A stretch of DNA of 64,000 nt from Streptomyces sp. NBC_01335 (GCF_035953295.1 NZ_CP108370.1:7425001-7489000); one strand, 5' to 3'; counted from the first letter of the stretch, positions 37,301 through 38,264 are shown. The notes: generated by a model from the sequence alone, not told the origin. Translations and numbers: made by a program.

Positions 37301-38264
37301 CCGGGTGGGGGGCGTGCCGGGCGGGGCCATCACCGTCCGCGTCGACACCCACTTCAAGGACGCGCTGACGTACGCCGGACTCGACAAGGAGGCGGAGACG
37401 GTCACCACGTCGATCACGGGCAACCGCATCGACCTCTCGGGGAGCACCTCCTCGGCGCACGCGGGAATGGCGGAGTTCGGCGCCGAGTTCGGGTACAGGC
37501 CGGCGCTCGCCCGGGTATCCGCGCGCGCCGGAGGAGGGTCCCGCACACGCGGCACCGACCGCAGCAGGGAAGCCGGACGCACCATCCTCAACAGCAAGAC
37601 CCCGGTGCCCCACGTGCTCTACGAGGGGCATGTGCTGCTGCAGTTCACCTTTCTGCGCGACAACAGCCCCCTGGAGAGAAGCAGTTACGGAGCCATCCCC
37701 TTCGAGCTGGCCGTGCCGCGTGACGAACTCCGTGCTCTGCCGGCCATCACGGAGGAGGAGACGCGCCCTCAGGAGCGGCAGCCGTCCCCGGAAGACCGAG
37801 GCGGCCAGGAGCACGCCGGCCGGGAGCACGCCGACCGGGAGCAAGCCGGCCGGGAGCAACCCCTGCCGGAGAAGCCGGGCGACATACCGCTCGACGACCT
37901 CGCGGGACGGTCCCGGCACGACGGCGCGGTGCCGCGCACGCAGGAGGCTCAGCCCCAGCCCGAGCCGCCCCCGACGCCGCCGCCCGCGCCCTCTGCACCC
38001 CCTGCGTCCCCTCCCGCTCCGACCCCTGCCCCGGCTCCCCTGCCGGACCGGGGGCCGACGGTCACCAGTGGCTCTCCGCCGCCTCCGCCCGGGGCCCGGC
38101 CCCGCCGCTCGTCCCTCCCGACCACCGGGACCCGGGACCGCGGCCACCTCCGACCGCGGCCCTCGCTGAGCGGGCTGCACCGCTTCGGGCAGGGCGACAG
38201 GGACAAGGGCAGGGACAGGGACAGGGACAGAGGGGCGGACGGAAGCACGGAAAAAGGGAAGTGA
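4026..38264 (+). CDS. Giant 11,412-residue T7SS-associated modular protein
   Basis: This is one uninterrupted 34,239-bp frame from GTG 4026 to TGA 38262-38264, about 1.2 MDa by length. In order: WXG100/CpnT-like domain (residues 1-115); hydrophobic and glycine-zipper stretch (104-261); Thr/Ala/Pro/Gly-rich disordered region (262-915); charged helical block (916-2771); mixed linkers with five copies of a 75-residue element; alpha-solenoid (about 3755-4960); beta-rich repeated modules (about 5700-11245); basic Pro/Arg-rich tail. The N-terminal sequence (LTGTELPEADPAGLRRQGEIW) resembles the LTGxxWPEAD opening of CpnT-type toxins. I saw no cysteine in the whole translation and very few lysines. 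Giant Streptomyces proteins are, as I recall, named 'lonely Cys domain-containing' in databases; I could not verify membership. Adjacent EccC/D/B suggest T7SS export. Function (effector, adhesin or pore) is unknown. Confidence 0.9.
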   Translation: MAGAPEALRWAAYLTGTELPEADPAGLRRQGEIWGDLGRKVQSMVSEVNAANAQVQGHITGDPAEAFTDYMRQLNSTLPGLAQAAENMQIMHDDFALQVEHATNLVIAMLSWMLVELAFLANSLFGLAAVPALITGVRAVIMAILRRLLLSTAVGAGMMTGLETLLQAIEILEGHRKKLDPKAITDMAVGGAIGGAAFGALSGLGRVVAPRASNSLIGRTLIGGTAGVVGGAAANAAIGGEMDLGLAFLGGAAGAALGMPGTGGGTRGKDPGSAVPDVANLVKAPDDSTFTGPGGPKGQSAVDPLTVATSGAPGPGTTGAGAGGTTGAPRSGAGADAAAPGPAPVRATTGGSTGAPDGAARTSTGAGAGAEADAIFGTGGRTGTEAGSDADADAAFGTGSGTGGRTGTASGTAESAGRRTPFVTAAGDGIPVGTSGTRPGVVTAGGSGAGTARPAGDGLPGFDEAPRASAGPENATVAGGRGAATGTPDSTQPTTVVRSPEAGPATVRAPESGPTMTRGPGDATVPAGPTETGATVNRGAEAAADRGREAAPNRGAEATPSAATSARPTTSAHPDSFAPATTSAHPVGADAAPVRSVSQDPAVAATRENTAAPAVAPGAGTAGGGRPDALAVTGRQDATATATAPDTAPPRQAGAAQPGPSAATPSRGEPAPVSTGTSSAQPGPSAATPTRAGEPAPVPTGTSAQATAGGAPGPVRPATVDGTGTPDARTGLSASAQSTGDRTGTAATPSTGTAQGRADVGARTPVAGGPGTPAGGRTPDTVTGSERRGGAPTGTRTESPAPRDTTSADRAPETARGTARGDGGAPESRTPPTGAPAGASPRRTETAVAAADGAPPRTPDDTPPGRADDGNASDRPTHDEGARSRDGALSPSSRPEAAEPSGPTPPGAAAAPTGAYVFRDEDPLLGTAWRRAQGEVTDHYRFRFEVEEMAERRVAEAFAAYLDDPNPVHRLPERVLPDEEPTEGLGTPRTPSALPRVERTSEGGPFALADPTGARFRLVQSETRDAFLVLGNDRELPPAVRAEAEGRRQEVKSWFDARWEPDAEAYQRGDISLAEFRSRFDELSAGLRDDFEIKSAAHLARESARETFEEFETRLRDEGMSAPPGRLRAARYLTDLSELPRSAVARAREAFAEDVVAEVNRLAEEQRSTGDGTRAEPLDWPRLHDDLRAETRDLARGLRARLELEVTAERIFDRAVEAARVEERLTRGAEDGIATVERIGLWTDRARTDFRTDFETLTRVLPGGDGPPTRRTPFGQWVERREAFAPGMDDLAARWEARLRATATEESQRAQADRRVEAAHTKWVRSTGRERIEAETVDTAAVAAAHGAELTARGEELLAGRERRDLTPDDWKSYTYRMRRAHARLLDDLPTRFEYHVGLERALQGAEVRFDRLGVDGVHAERAREQLRQDVTRDFGELAGRAENGTWKPKRVAAGEAAFFHRYLPSLEQSMPHRLRLEYGLERALTEGGEQFARLTTRRGELTERAEYRYDVEEATRDRLGEGFRGDWVRRYHDVYGPDARDMDGWLAREREDGDTFGSTVRSEWDALREEIEQEDRRRGEAVAAAERERAEQEGRERRQQMAANFDSLLNREASLREFVRDAGAAPGEIRTARVRTEYEQDVEALRSSFAREWADVSRSTPREDLPAARARLIDKARQEWNDLADAAREEDSAYRAWESDPARVLDLSRWEIDRTPFQETARRGDLPGLPDRSAEGATQLQVQELAARPEQAPADLRAAVESRDRAYTVFGERLFAVRGLDGSGADERVAAVRERFADAWAQDRAAAAPAELTPARVDALRELDAGLVSAREILTAREAAREVFHREVATVVPGVLARVTGFTTSAPAAELTALFQDMVADGATAEAQEARTETVREFRQRYAEAHAAWTADREAHAAFDRALHARTAENPHDRFAYQQRLGTHAEQNWYDRQLDALRQGYATERARALSVEDAEERQEQVRQLDENIRRAAAHQRRLAPEAAERTRRFAEHTDRFRADRTWGEEVRGWYEQQRLTLQAPVVERLGRYGPEAHEAAVARYDAQVQALREVAQARHRGELDRVALLADEPPGTVRMENAETVRWARTHVEHLREEYVRTVETARVAASAAGLVAPPAYADADDWRAPAWQDAQRTLHQRYAEILARPDTADADADAETGDGAAAGTRVESGPGTPVGDVIDDGTFDEAFRVWAGDKASVLTEEQLTAVREQVRTEHARLSAITSDTGAAVRTVQDAFTVAAVRQRGLAHAEAAFERTFHTWWQETLAASSRGLTDGTGASFEPAGETAGAVHDRLAAEFHDRVDRLVDRSFTGIDPERALDGTVRQAVRDLRDMIAPLPNEFDRRLHLLLLDPAFEAAVASFPGHRGAGSGALTAAEHTPVSAHEHLLSAFAAEGTPVSGPGRARVLDDARRALDDVFDRFERPGAGTDDRAASIDRQTRLDAVVGGLHLRLAEQAVREHQIVRVQEAVQAAAASWAETGPRTDAAFLDRFPVDFGSPGKELVAELGVTMAVVVNQRLDQVLAETERLGPQERAERWQDAYRRLTDPERLHTWLTVRHARDRIGELAEELLAAHLTQWRDAHGDRPLGEADTARVRAGLEERLRSAFDVLHPRHTFVLDDVDALGRRWDAVLAAEAQALPAHLAFESTVGTALHGAARSFEALRGDRETEDDRFAALGGDFRRDFLDAYETLWAPQKLSSAWATHEAAHADSFTTGLTAARLHALDPEGSRDARRTADEMESRLRRTYDEPDFQELWDRANELLGPRLLIGRDPETVALREAQHRALFRLMGHLGREGDERRARDLARALVERIPGIGSLRPGVRGGAGPRAEERAEERGPGRGRPGPGVPETAMGDPYPDWPDLVMDEAGAYRPDPATAEEGPHPLNLPSDDVLLDLPDPLWFPPEHVGGAFDGAGTWSTVGLDASGAWLGGFTDPGLTDLSLLTDLSFLTDPQLAPDPDLDFQPHLDLLLDLGPLPDLSSLPDHAPGMVQEPTGQQEPVQESTGEMQRRLRSRFGPLFQDLWEQATGLLRPVVELGPEAGAFALRQAQMRALGLIVEVLGGNTDDPRGDARTLADTLATQTPGMRSEDPRDVWSHRARHAEPSQSQPELGPQPQPQPEPQPAQPGAVVPEPLGDTWEQRVWRARPWRTEPTARQDGGPHAGVPLTEAQQTRLFTMLNTRERVLDEILTFGAVADWASRSVRVPLDEAEVERLHREYIGSWPEPPVRRGVLGLSAPLTVAAWEHFRVSGHLEVGGGHRTVFRGKTVRLGRYVRDTLRRKDTFARLSQARVDWWESVGMRWPTDAMLDAVRVYLDGRTLTAPPPDEEIRAVRVPGWQATVDLVHWRETLRHLLVLKDEARIREALGEAWAEAFFAGRPPHTVEETALGVTAPGEPSVHLTRPATPPPASMEDLFGPSPEPTPEFEPVRPATPPPASTEDLFGPSPEPTPEPAPEPARLTPGGPGAPIDVDAFEPPGAEGLQAWRARPWRSQASPQPFARPAWRTYPTPTQREELFHHLRKAGRNATFGTVADWMHRTFRLRLDEEQLERLQWEHRLAQAERAASRPGRSRRAPRISAPGPVPDTSQEAGPSTAGAGRSGTGEHLGPERDWDPAPSSAFAPGVGGDLVDRLRAASDTETLKSRWARAMVLLRPAVLIGTEPETVALREAQRHAGLRIMEVLGRSDGPPWTRALVEKDAEELANELAAATPGIRSGQPTLRAGAPHEAADSAARTAPDAQILADAARQAVRAVSRGGERSAVPADALVAFLNRAAARTWHEDWPAGDLARMAAADATWVAPGHAELVDALMHPAHLHVVKAIVRRPELGTILQARPQHLDVLSGSGELLRRLSALDSMTLAAYALGPSHLDAKLAPSADGKRELVEAIENRSPDAAHLLDAVEVATVLNGRTAHILAVSSSETVADLVALLPGLASAVLAGTPESARSFAREEVLTSAVFARVEADAEIDVAALYADRELRARLQTHADQTDLLLRAPDLLAAVARDPGLLDVLGRDARLIDVLADAPDFANRLGADARLVTAAVDNPAVAGLLSRDPAHFDAVPAPALLDALRQAAPVARAEQGDPAARSLKPPAADPVPLRDLRAALPALDAALTVDPLLALELRADAGLRRALLLHPDLLTDPHEYRRLLGPDAETLRPLVRENSPLLAPYVLKAALRHPVLRFWLGHSPSLLEAGPGDPRIAFTDAAEADPLVGWMAWVNPAVGLLLDHQSPGSPDFGNLRAYWELGPADERIFTHYALEGFHDLLYVEDRQRLLDVLFRSDALLRLARYDRRVLDAVDTEAVAGLHAHPRVLTELASRPGFQLPVAHWRALFHSPGLLRGLDGDSGLLSLLASAPEVFREAVARPALVDVLGTEPFRAGVTAVVEARRAENAKKSKKKTKAWTNTLANLVTSHGGDAVLSPEGVRLHADDARWSGLWHLAPETARAELGRMADGPGSEERLAALHAVDDLVRGNGTLLDAARGSRAAGAMLFQDPDLAEMLVARPRLLATVHDPNASVLVLLRDNPALTAALRTNDSLYAYTLLRGTVSQLAGNPDLVRQLVAVPDLVRFMLQRPHEHAIAAGDPHLRQLMGERNDVARALADDGRVAELLLSTPSLAAELITFHTGRDEDTAVVRAVLSGVPAARSVAATPAFAQVLRRYPAVSESIAAHPEAFTDTAHFRRFLSDEEPLRALQRHPDHIGRVLASAELLETTLRAPAVVDALAADPGLARLLERRPQGESLHQLLRTQPEVTRALAVVEGGLGHTLVTALGAVRGLTDAMAADPRIGRDLRDAPWLAGTLLRSHGLVEHAVDESPLWRAARASRPLADALAPSLVRRLAPRETLLQRLAEHPSALTGTDPHELRRLLTDADLTRFLDDTPRFADRFFATAALRDRALQSPGTAGDLRQLARNRAAFDRLAEDLTGRRLLAALPRVAAPAPAPVSDTASARLQETARPGVGTAARRGRKNGRGAARVAVTVREPATEQPSVWAQALASVPEAAGLLLAPKGADLAAELGRNPELLPLMLGAPAVLEDLTLNPADWQDYVFAPYLASGEAALTALDTDFSAWLDRLGAVVEGDFHQRVRDTAQGAWDREVASRAARVARERERVAERLAAFQPHRPETWDQRAGRLLHTRQARAEALTPAQLALLEEVAEGHRSPREVQNRQRPVAVHQALHIHLDGGSGGASFAYVLAEDGHVDTLVYAISRSRQNNDYTWDGYGGHSTAGPMDIGAIRNEPALRASVERVERATAQAAENRDDQVKATGRKGKGKERGPAAAAVARPDTETYARAVDPDLMRLAEALTAYHSAVADHAAAPQARDKKAPARETALTAARRRLRALGLDPEARTGPDDEAVPEQGGTGRFAADGARGLGARLGITTRAAEALLTAAGGLLRAPVLIGTDPETEAARRGHHEHLIDVAEVLHTRGAEAARTRALELGGPQTRGKLPGAGAQQSRPMEVEMEVLGSEAGPSNQAGPSDQAGPDVQPVTDREAEELEQLLLEPRPRRRGEPMASLDRVLAGRETGVDATQDDQRIPMGRRAGTEDQADPAPEPEQQTAPEEQQAVPVQQAEEQQAEVVEHPEPAPERQAEVAEHPEPEPERQRPDDAEQQAAPEPEPAHVPEAPAAEALAPETPAPAPETLEPATAHVTDVAAPVTGAAGPALDAPAPISDSVRAYGAEFDGVQGTVSLGRVPESTVDWLRDRLSRQLEGSLGEDENLRDQIRVRLTPSYLVNEWSEVRGENGLVLHLRHRGTVRTVRVRLRLGDPRPAPELLDGLAEGVPNRVQRWGAGYSDTGNTAGTADLRTFQLAGSHVWQPSLGVLSQIAIQPQVTLVHNQLSTQVSVVSAAQALSLVTVSGGAVPYAYRMRWQLRVDTGAAPADWTTDQEGPAGERMAVWFPEHLTRTDPPGATDTAVPDTAADGSDQAAAARAAAEREHAPLRTAVHEVPLYGVETVLNPERVLHAAEQAFADHLGAMSGASREDLQRFFGSRSMRDALPRMLNGWHASPLLLAADGSALGFIRVRADLADDGRQTGPTAPAADLQHQVVRTVRVVGQSTVTNAVGADLRLTVGFSAPHGDAVTAPIGGALTVNAGARQQVSYVLGSGGDLTRSLTLQSGGPMFQVEGRVTFEMQLVLPKGGVALPSTTSPLHAGADGEGRTAYPVVFRVPSRAVLEGVVEAVPRSLPPEMVRLRSLGISTTTLRVDGAEPLYDMAGRWLREHGFLPSGTSGRWTGVATRARWLANARALDHARSAQTLRGAADELVEGGHTIWLEVPGTGDVQRVQVRLTAERIDDAPVTAARSLPGLQTNNWSGYNRPGQEGRKVTPMGWSLTGMGEVSNPLEFHGQLPLQGVRPEYTASGSNAEATATTSLVGQEKYLSTAAGDGLQLFEIPVRLRLDLLWSHGPAPRPLVAEGTLAVAVPTYRTVSAPPRAESASDAPVAVVQEPVAPEPSIRSDEAAHGSEDARSGHPGAEDSESETSDTESVDSVITDEPHIAVRVTEEELTRLAGDGAPEVLRRLPESAFVDRVLGSDTLVQVVSRLLGAPRTETEDEDLFDLTALHRQEETADEDAEAVAAPSAERTGDLVAETAATPPAEATAGHVPETAVAPPAATETAAAPPVKTPAEIWASAGAGGPLGWAQRLADGAWRWTTRTTVGGSLADQDSMAQQVLRSALSFHQLTANALTVFGDGLVLEGAGSFGLVSGTDVSVEITGYLSGVRRQEAPGPMSMESWLYASDTVTSTRSVGGGGQTGVTVSGAYTPGVSLFPSGRYVDTSATTVSTTHSDNASDARVTAHSSTRMQRFTADATYRVTVGQGRRNVVSGTLAARPHTVRTVGFLVPDAVEFLLPESDLAKHPELAALAEFTPPAQDRTLMLPQWYRDTGQLGQGAVIGVALEGPRGQFRQNLLDTIEKAAPGATRPGDAGYLPGLASWVSDHSSSVGLRVPIGAGPRGTGSMHFVHRGWLGLGPRLVTVEVNARPRPGTDLDQIRGSGVDDTAQLTHSAAHGGGRNAGLAEPGVQTQSVSYNRARQLEARPVLQSGGQRLQTTLTGALERAIGTSATSQRETRAWQRSGELAEFQVPYRYRVTVRSSPMSGAADGPVAGLVAATLGGFGTREFHATADATATLWFDRDDLPTEADRAVPLVRPAVFERDPADRTAPPPGALVIGLDGLTDDVRDALDGQDWMPDRPFALYSFDAGVELARALREVDPALSGPDRMHTSFSDESLMIRLSRLVRPGDGDAGRRLDSVAVGRLMGRTGAHPATSVRLRLLPQQILATGDTALDDVRTSGDAYTTTATTTVTPSVASLYTARVTSDDTNRVLVSAPFAQNAGAQGQSGGGNNYRRDYLKYGLPARAGKPGPTTGHLIRALAVLHVTGPKENRWVLGTMVLRAMDTPPLRTIPAATGTPAATKTQAATETPAATDGKAPGSTAASAEQRGKGKAAERSADHPERVQDTEPGTEPDTAERPTTERGTTEPGTTEPDAAELDTEDVRRLAERLGVPDDTVRALAGSAWRHLAAPLEIGREPEVQARLEARRAAVARIVETLYAQGPEAARDLADRLAADNPGLRAVGVKLRGGARSGPTTGTTDENGAGGSGSTSNPQQAVDPHPAPPVAQPLDTVWRPPSPEPESPLGTVVREPRPPRPLPDLAGVFAEDGAWTEAGGGDGREAGPVFAPPEYAGRQGAGRERYAFADDRLQNAVRDGVLGLLPRVARAETEPLLDTYLAAVDPGSVLREAVAGGHTAVLRPPGGPLAVTVRLRLADWTQLTGPRGEPVGDAGIHALPDDGPRQTARQVRAWGESTSAGRTVDHALNVSLPQPITQALSSVSSLSGIISGTQSVFGGYAKKTAYSASTTRSSTRTVRPASDPGEVRFLHDVEVGLEVRRTGQDDPQRARTVLERALVGTYPRGAVRALPRPAGTDHATSALRTELSGEPRTSTAHLFQAAVPDGTDTVFRTSGPATVGPAVAFPALSWVDSVTGAEAYRAAVFAAAGPSPADPFSPSFEALNDFAGVHTLLSGLLDATAGGLHSARLESADGRSDAVRVDATFHNPRAVADTTEPSRIDVEDVHSAAAGAASVQGDAASAGTGFLLPLVRSALGVPALVPLPKATYKRSVQYTRPGQQADHLEVRRLRHTDEPTTVVEYDVRVETGSLNGRPGTHTWITARVRMLTADAARLGQLPPAADAHLPAPSADPETLARTAPGRVLTLPPSTDGWLPPTSRIAEIDPRGAGEALTRALDLVRDRFPAYLAPRAPWQNARDAQDAQDAQGVLEAQGPQGANAGPPPDVATGRRPLHRTQPHHIANHLALAEALSPAALAGRAHPLTGPGHTLVLTSPVPGRPGAEQRLLVTVRASLEQADFTYARTRRGQTEVVQGASFHLLTSALRNWKVAAGLGIKVGGTSEDSAATEPSGRLTPGVSWSGSVDETGGFSAAGAFGGGSLWLAEFDGPVVLHLSATPVPAAGEAAAVPVEAAPVTARATLVTPEDLALERDEAGRSRPTLDFESRTDGSGAVTRVPRTAEPAPRRSWTPAVGERLPRDTLHLVRTDHLFPEAATLLREIGVPPLDPADEAALRTALTGLAPRVRDLGGAPRPVWSRPVPAGTLRTVGRVEVSVRATTAGLTAVGESTHAFHYDHSLATAEVRDTETRDRMAWDATAEGSLTGTQRAGTDLPDSDDATRLGLGYGRSAPVSTGRTVSGRGDRTHTTVDDHVWAQAPTDFVVTVRRWEELRVSFGDYGSRRYGEREVTGRPVRSPGLALLPSRSARTLGLVERRDGSPDRAPDPAGATAPAPANVLRGDGFDHAVLLDAPDLGPFVDQVMPRLRDLGLLSREHAEAVESELWKVAGRQGTAALLETMLTGLPILVPDRNAYSTSMARLVLTAELLDPRAAGREPGEHVLESANGRAWENSRAESTETSHQGHAALAATSDQYDLIASGATNRLKPTVTRSDSLRTRTSDQRDTAVVTVLHPHVTAFDVRLTAELEVHRAVATAPTPLGGLMPLIGREERHVLGVRVFPGALRLGHPEQVTRHDPVPAPRPATAHEPADVERPRPEPLLSAEALREAFVGTVADLPGLRRAAESLFTGRDLWTSPSRAPHSWQGGLFLVRSKIAAVFSPPYMNQWFLTLAAGGTLDEPVTLPRTANTDLPARLRISADVRGLRVVPSGPDGALPDTVAKDPTRSVLLPAGRSGTDAVRLGGPLSGDSSASAVRPRTDAATIRLTGPDRRIGRSYARVEADSVTWHLVLRPTTGDPRAVRATVTDRAAVFYVPTESLSELPARTDATPAARADGPGTSDADHSQDAPATGEGRRAGTGQGRRAGKGKATESEQGESGQADSARADSEPADAARGPVAETLTPDQVSRAAQEFTGAMLALDRAREALAALEEREAHTSAGRSDDTVRATEAARREVEAAGRRAAAADRVMGLVDSVEPATFPMPTEAELRANPRALGAGPLDRFRRWLDGAASARQDDTTGVTPRTEAQEPAPDRAEATGPHFLEPLPEWAAAPDDESAALTETRPAESRPAEVANTVAEAPALPAPPARLTGGILGAGDVVHRLGAGPQDFTLRMADALAEPLGTDNADLARDQIAEHLQTEHLGSWLFGLSNGETRNLTIDTPGWQGRIPLRATLRNARTTGTVAKFEFEPGVESGTGTAVGYDANRGWNAGVAARGTFPFVRLDLGATYARESGQGTIYQDMSRMTARGKTVSKALAVTVDVRFELDLSHLVRGDGTAPPEPLTRKTVTLPATLSTPYADSPSVPPAGTARSVPSYMSRMRAPGPFDLLVDSYPVNADGARRDGGLNAILRQPLPRVSDRSPRDAAVEVFGSARDADEVLAALEQLVPFTALHQQLRTLMWAGPLIVDLPDGLGRVELEAELGAARFAHHTENGTEFNVGTSTGQSVLTSSAHSRSTNLAGTLQGNQLGDTTSWILPGMAEPSGLKALVGANRTAAKEANTLQEESATTGATVKAKVPSSVFDTTVVLTARFRNADGRTAEGRAPMGARFIVRTSDTDEAADGSGTWASSWIERGTAPAEPRSFVLPVFRAGDVVHRPELELSDDSVVLALLAGGGVAIPELTPVPVSSAPQTRVRAPGGNLVRARLQALGSVVDESWSRHEAAIQNAFSSERLAANLALMSRGVLRGPSFDSSAAHDRARIVSSARVRSLAYLKVVPGSELNVVNEVGSSSAVRSGFSTLNQGQAAGGASFGFTAGTSWQPTAGWGRGKREREFFRTAQSAKELANSKFKEEMALYAGEAVFRFGVIGGQGRQTRGTATNEGDDVVVPFFVAIPTRLTRPHTVERAGAQIFRAQAAAPAEASGPAEASGPAEASGPAEVAVPAGESALIPVPAAESAQVPVPTTDPGPPPSVRDRSVLPVDTQILSLGNKGQNVSTRVFRSLRVRLGERELAEEEAAYEMLLSPGFLRPRLASLSSASARNLRTPEPRNPIPVHTVTGRHSRVVFTSVGAHDFAFERTVKSFEAETGTEESAVTGHAEDRMQRTTRILDSVVTAPYTTIQNTVTANQDTSRSTVTDAGTTLGRKTKATESYGVFNGTVRLRGRVEYRRGDTWAAPADPFTVDVPVRAAFPTAHLVRPGGSPVLNTGGGTRRPSRSTLFSRRLRESDVTGRVQVLLPDDAPGGPLGDLEAHGVALFGREQWARSSQVLAHKVRSTDLTAAARGAFDGQPVVLTFPGGHAEVTLMLRGTTVPEHDRQVDTVEFNIGNSREHNEDSVDGDNTQSRATSTSQRMSVTGRAEAVPGVAPLGTLAHQWTKAQENSESRLTNVGAGGGTKSKTEGSVFRDEVDLLLTVHRDFAGSRARFAAMKLFVADNWQARAMRKRVERQQELLAALTAVAAEEQQAVPGRAEDARAEDARDARTEAGPAPADVGADVAGPVPGAAGPGRVTAAATPAAARTKPAPTDVEKWAIQRAGQFRATLPARMTHTSPTRTTGIVGPAAASVSAQQTEQNPPPRRITAPMLHGTTVQMRSLSSMESVRSLVAGRGAELYGSWNSRHGASSRTHGQYVVDRLSRPALMAWLSDRLTNPERTDALVVRVGGVPGGAITVRVDTHFKDALTYAGLDKEAETVTTSITGNRIDLSGSTSSAHAGMAEFGAEFGYRPALARVSARAGGGSRTRGTDRSREAGRTILNSKTPVPHVLYEGHVLLQFTFLRDNSPLERSSYGAIPFELAVPRDELRALPAITEEETRPQERQPSPEDRGGQEHAGREHADREQAGREQPLPEKPGDIPLDDLAGRSRHDGAVPRTQEAQPQPEPPPTPPPAPSAPPASPPAPTPAPAPLPDRGPTVTSGSPPPPPGARPRRSSLPTTGTRDRGHLRPRPSLSGLHRFGQGDRDKGRDRDRDRGADGSTEKGK
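4335..4808 (+). other. Giant protein: hydrophobic and glycine-zipper segment
   Basis: Residues 104-261 contain at least two membrane-compatible hydrophobic stretches (LVIAMLSWMLVELAFLANSL; LITGVRAVIMAIL). GxxxG-type runs follow (AVGGAIGGAAFGALSG; GGTAGVVGGAAANAAIGG; FLGGAAGAALG). Such zippers insert into membranes in several bacterial toxins. Here the segment could anchor the protein or help a later part cross a membrane; this is inference. Confidence 0.65.
4809..6770 (+). other. Giant protein: disordered Thr/Ala/Pro/Gly-rich region
   Basis: Residues 262-915 are low-complexity with almost no hydrophobic core. Short units recur, such as TGTGGRTGTE/TGSGTGGRTGTA near 5150-5250 and AQPGPSAATPxRxGEPAPV at about 5990-6120. 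This gives a flexible spacer of roughly 650 residues between the export domain and the first folded block. Confidence 0.75.
6771..12338 (+). other. Giant protein: long charged alpha-helical block
   Basis: Residues 916-2771 are dominated by Glu/Arg/Ala helices. A loose pattern recurs, with an aromatic, charged heptads and then aromatic plus Trp, as in FRSRFDELSAGLRDDFE, RFEYHVGLERALQGAEVRF and RLRLEYGLERALTEGGEQF. Spectrin-like or coiled-coil bundles are likely. Pairs such as VGLERALQGAEVRFDRL and YGLERALTEGGEQFARL indicate internal duplication. I recognise no enzyme motif. Confidence 0.6.
12339..12566 (+). repeat. Giant protein: LIGxDPET element, copy 1
   Basis: Residues 2772-2847. The core reads LWDRANELLGPRLLIGRDPE, then TVALREAQHRAL, an LGREG turn and RDLARALVERIPGIGSL. 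This copy is the type pattern: helix, L(L/V)xPxLIGxDPET, helix ALREAQxxAL, helix ARxLAxxLAxxxPGIRS. It sits directly after the charged helical block. Confidence 0.85.
13140..13358 (+). repeat. Giant protein: LIGxDPET element, copy 2
   Basis: Residues 3039-3111. The sequence reads DLWEQATGLLRPVVELGPEA, FALRQAQMRALGLIVEVLGG and LADTLATQTPGMRS, matching copy 1 across its length. The LIGxDPET core is changed to ELGPEAGA. An acidic stretch with LTDLSxLTD repeats (about 12898-13050) precedes it. Confidence 0.8.
14286..14435 (+). repeat. Giant protein: 69-bp tandem duplication (RPATPPPAS..EDLFGPSPEPTPE)
   Basis: Two copies at 14286-14354 and 14367-14435, period 81 bp, differ at one base by eye (ATG/ACG, Met/Thr). 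They encode a Pro-rich unit ending EDLFGPSPEPTPE. The near identity at DNA level indicates a recent duplication in a linker. Around it lie two diverged copies of a WRARPWR...FG(A/T)VADW...LDExxxERL segment at about 13500-13750 and 14520-14760. Confidence 0.85.
15000..15248 (+). repeat. Giant protein: LIGxDPET element, copy 3
   Basis: Residues 3659-3741. The sequence has RWARAMVLLRPAVLIGTEPE, TVALREAQRHAGLRIMEVLG and ELANELAAATPGIRSGQP. It is the copy closest to copy 1, sharing LIGxxPETVALREAQ. It lies just before the alpha-solenoid. Confidence 0.85.
15288..18905 (+). other. Giant protein: alpha-solenoid of DPxLLxxL-type helical repeats
   Basis: Residues about 3755-4960 consist of short repeated helices ending in (D/N/H)P or DA followed by a Leu-rich helix. 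At about 16040-16260, APDLLAAVARDPGLLDVLGR, DARLIDVLADAP and NPAVAGLLSRDP follow one another. The same phrasing returns in RHPVLRFWL, HPRVLTELASRP, DPDLAEMLVARPRLLATV and DPGLARLLERRP. This resembles ARM/HEAT-like superhelices, usually protein-binding scaffolds. A lysine cluster (AKKSKKKTK, about 17269-17295) interrupts an otherwise lysine-poor region. Confidence 0.65.
20241..20471 (+). repeat. Giant protein: LIGxDPET element, copy 4
   Basis: Residues 5406-5482. The sequence has ALLTAAGGLLRAPVLIGTDP, ETEAARRGHHEHLIDVAEVL, then AARTRALELGGPQTRG. The LIGTDPET core is exact while the last helix is diverged. A Glu/Gln/Pro-rich linker follows at about 20472-21116, with a duplicated QAEV(V/A)EHPEPxPERQ unit. 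Confidence 0.8.
26622..26870 (+). repeat. Giant protein: LIGxDPET element, copy 5
   Basis: Residues 7533-7615. The sequence has ALAGSAWRHLAAPLEIGREP, then RRAAVARIVETLYAQGPEAA and RDLADRLAADNPGLRAV. It is the most diverged copy (EIGREPEV for LIGxDPET) but keeps the helix lengths and the closing PGLR. It sits between two of the beta-rich blocks and is flanked by Thr/Glu- and Pro-rich linkers. Confidence 0.75.
35085..35160 (+). repeat. Giant protein: 18-bp tandem repeat (PAEASG units)
   Basis: Three 18-bp units encoding PAEASG run head to tail, followed by a partial fourth (PAEV). They lie in a linker between beta-rich blocks. Other short in-frame tandem repeats are GTTEP near 26545-26580, DAQ near 28911-28940 and the GACAGG-type run encoding DRDRDR near 38205-38235. 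Confidence 0.85.
37761..38264 (+). other. Giant protein: basic, Pro/Arg-rich C-terminal tail
   Basis: Residues about 11246-11412. A Glu/Arg repeat region (GREHADREQAGREQP) is followed by polyproline (about 37965-38100). The end is strongly basic and unstructured, with arginine-rich segments, a GQGDRDKGRDRDRDRG run and STEKGK at the terminus. There is no sortase motif, no membrane anchor and no known toxin fold, so no catalytic C-terminal toxin domain is visible. Confidence 0.7.

Larger units (their letters stand above)
21117..37760 (+). repeat. Giant protein: beta-rich region of repeated modules
   Basis: Residues about 5700-11245 repeat a recognisable plan. A short helix leads into a (G/A)xxVxLxxPGGxxxVxVxLRL strand pair. 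A long Ser/Thr/Gly-rich alternating stretch follows, and then a strand ending near LP or VP. Helix-plus-strand starts are visible near 21245, 22880, 27292, 29050, 32910, 33690, 36150 and 37215; examples are GGHTAVLRPPGGPLAVTVRL, GQPVVLTFPGGHAEVTLML and LVVRVGGVPGGAITVRV. Ser/Thr-rich stretches follow at about 27550-27720, 33100-33270, 33800-34020, 36295-36540 and 37395-37600. Low-complexity linkers separate the blocks at 23400-23590, 26310-26600, 31990-32210, 35085-35250 and 36700-36880. The fold is unrecognised; pore-forming hairpins or stacked adhesin domains are possible. Confidence 0.6.
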
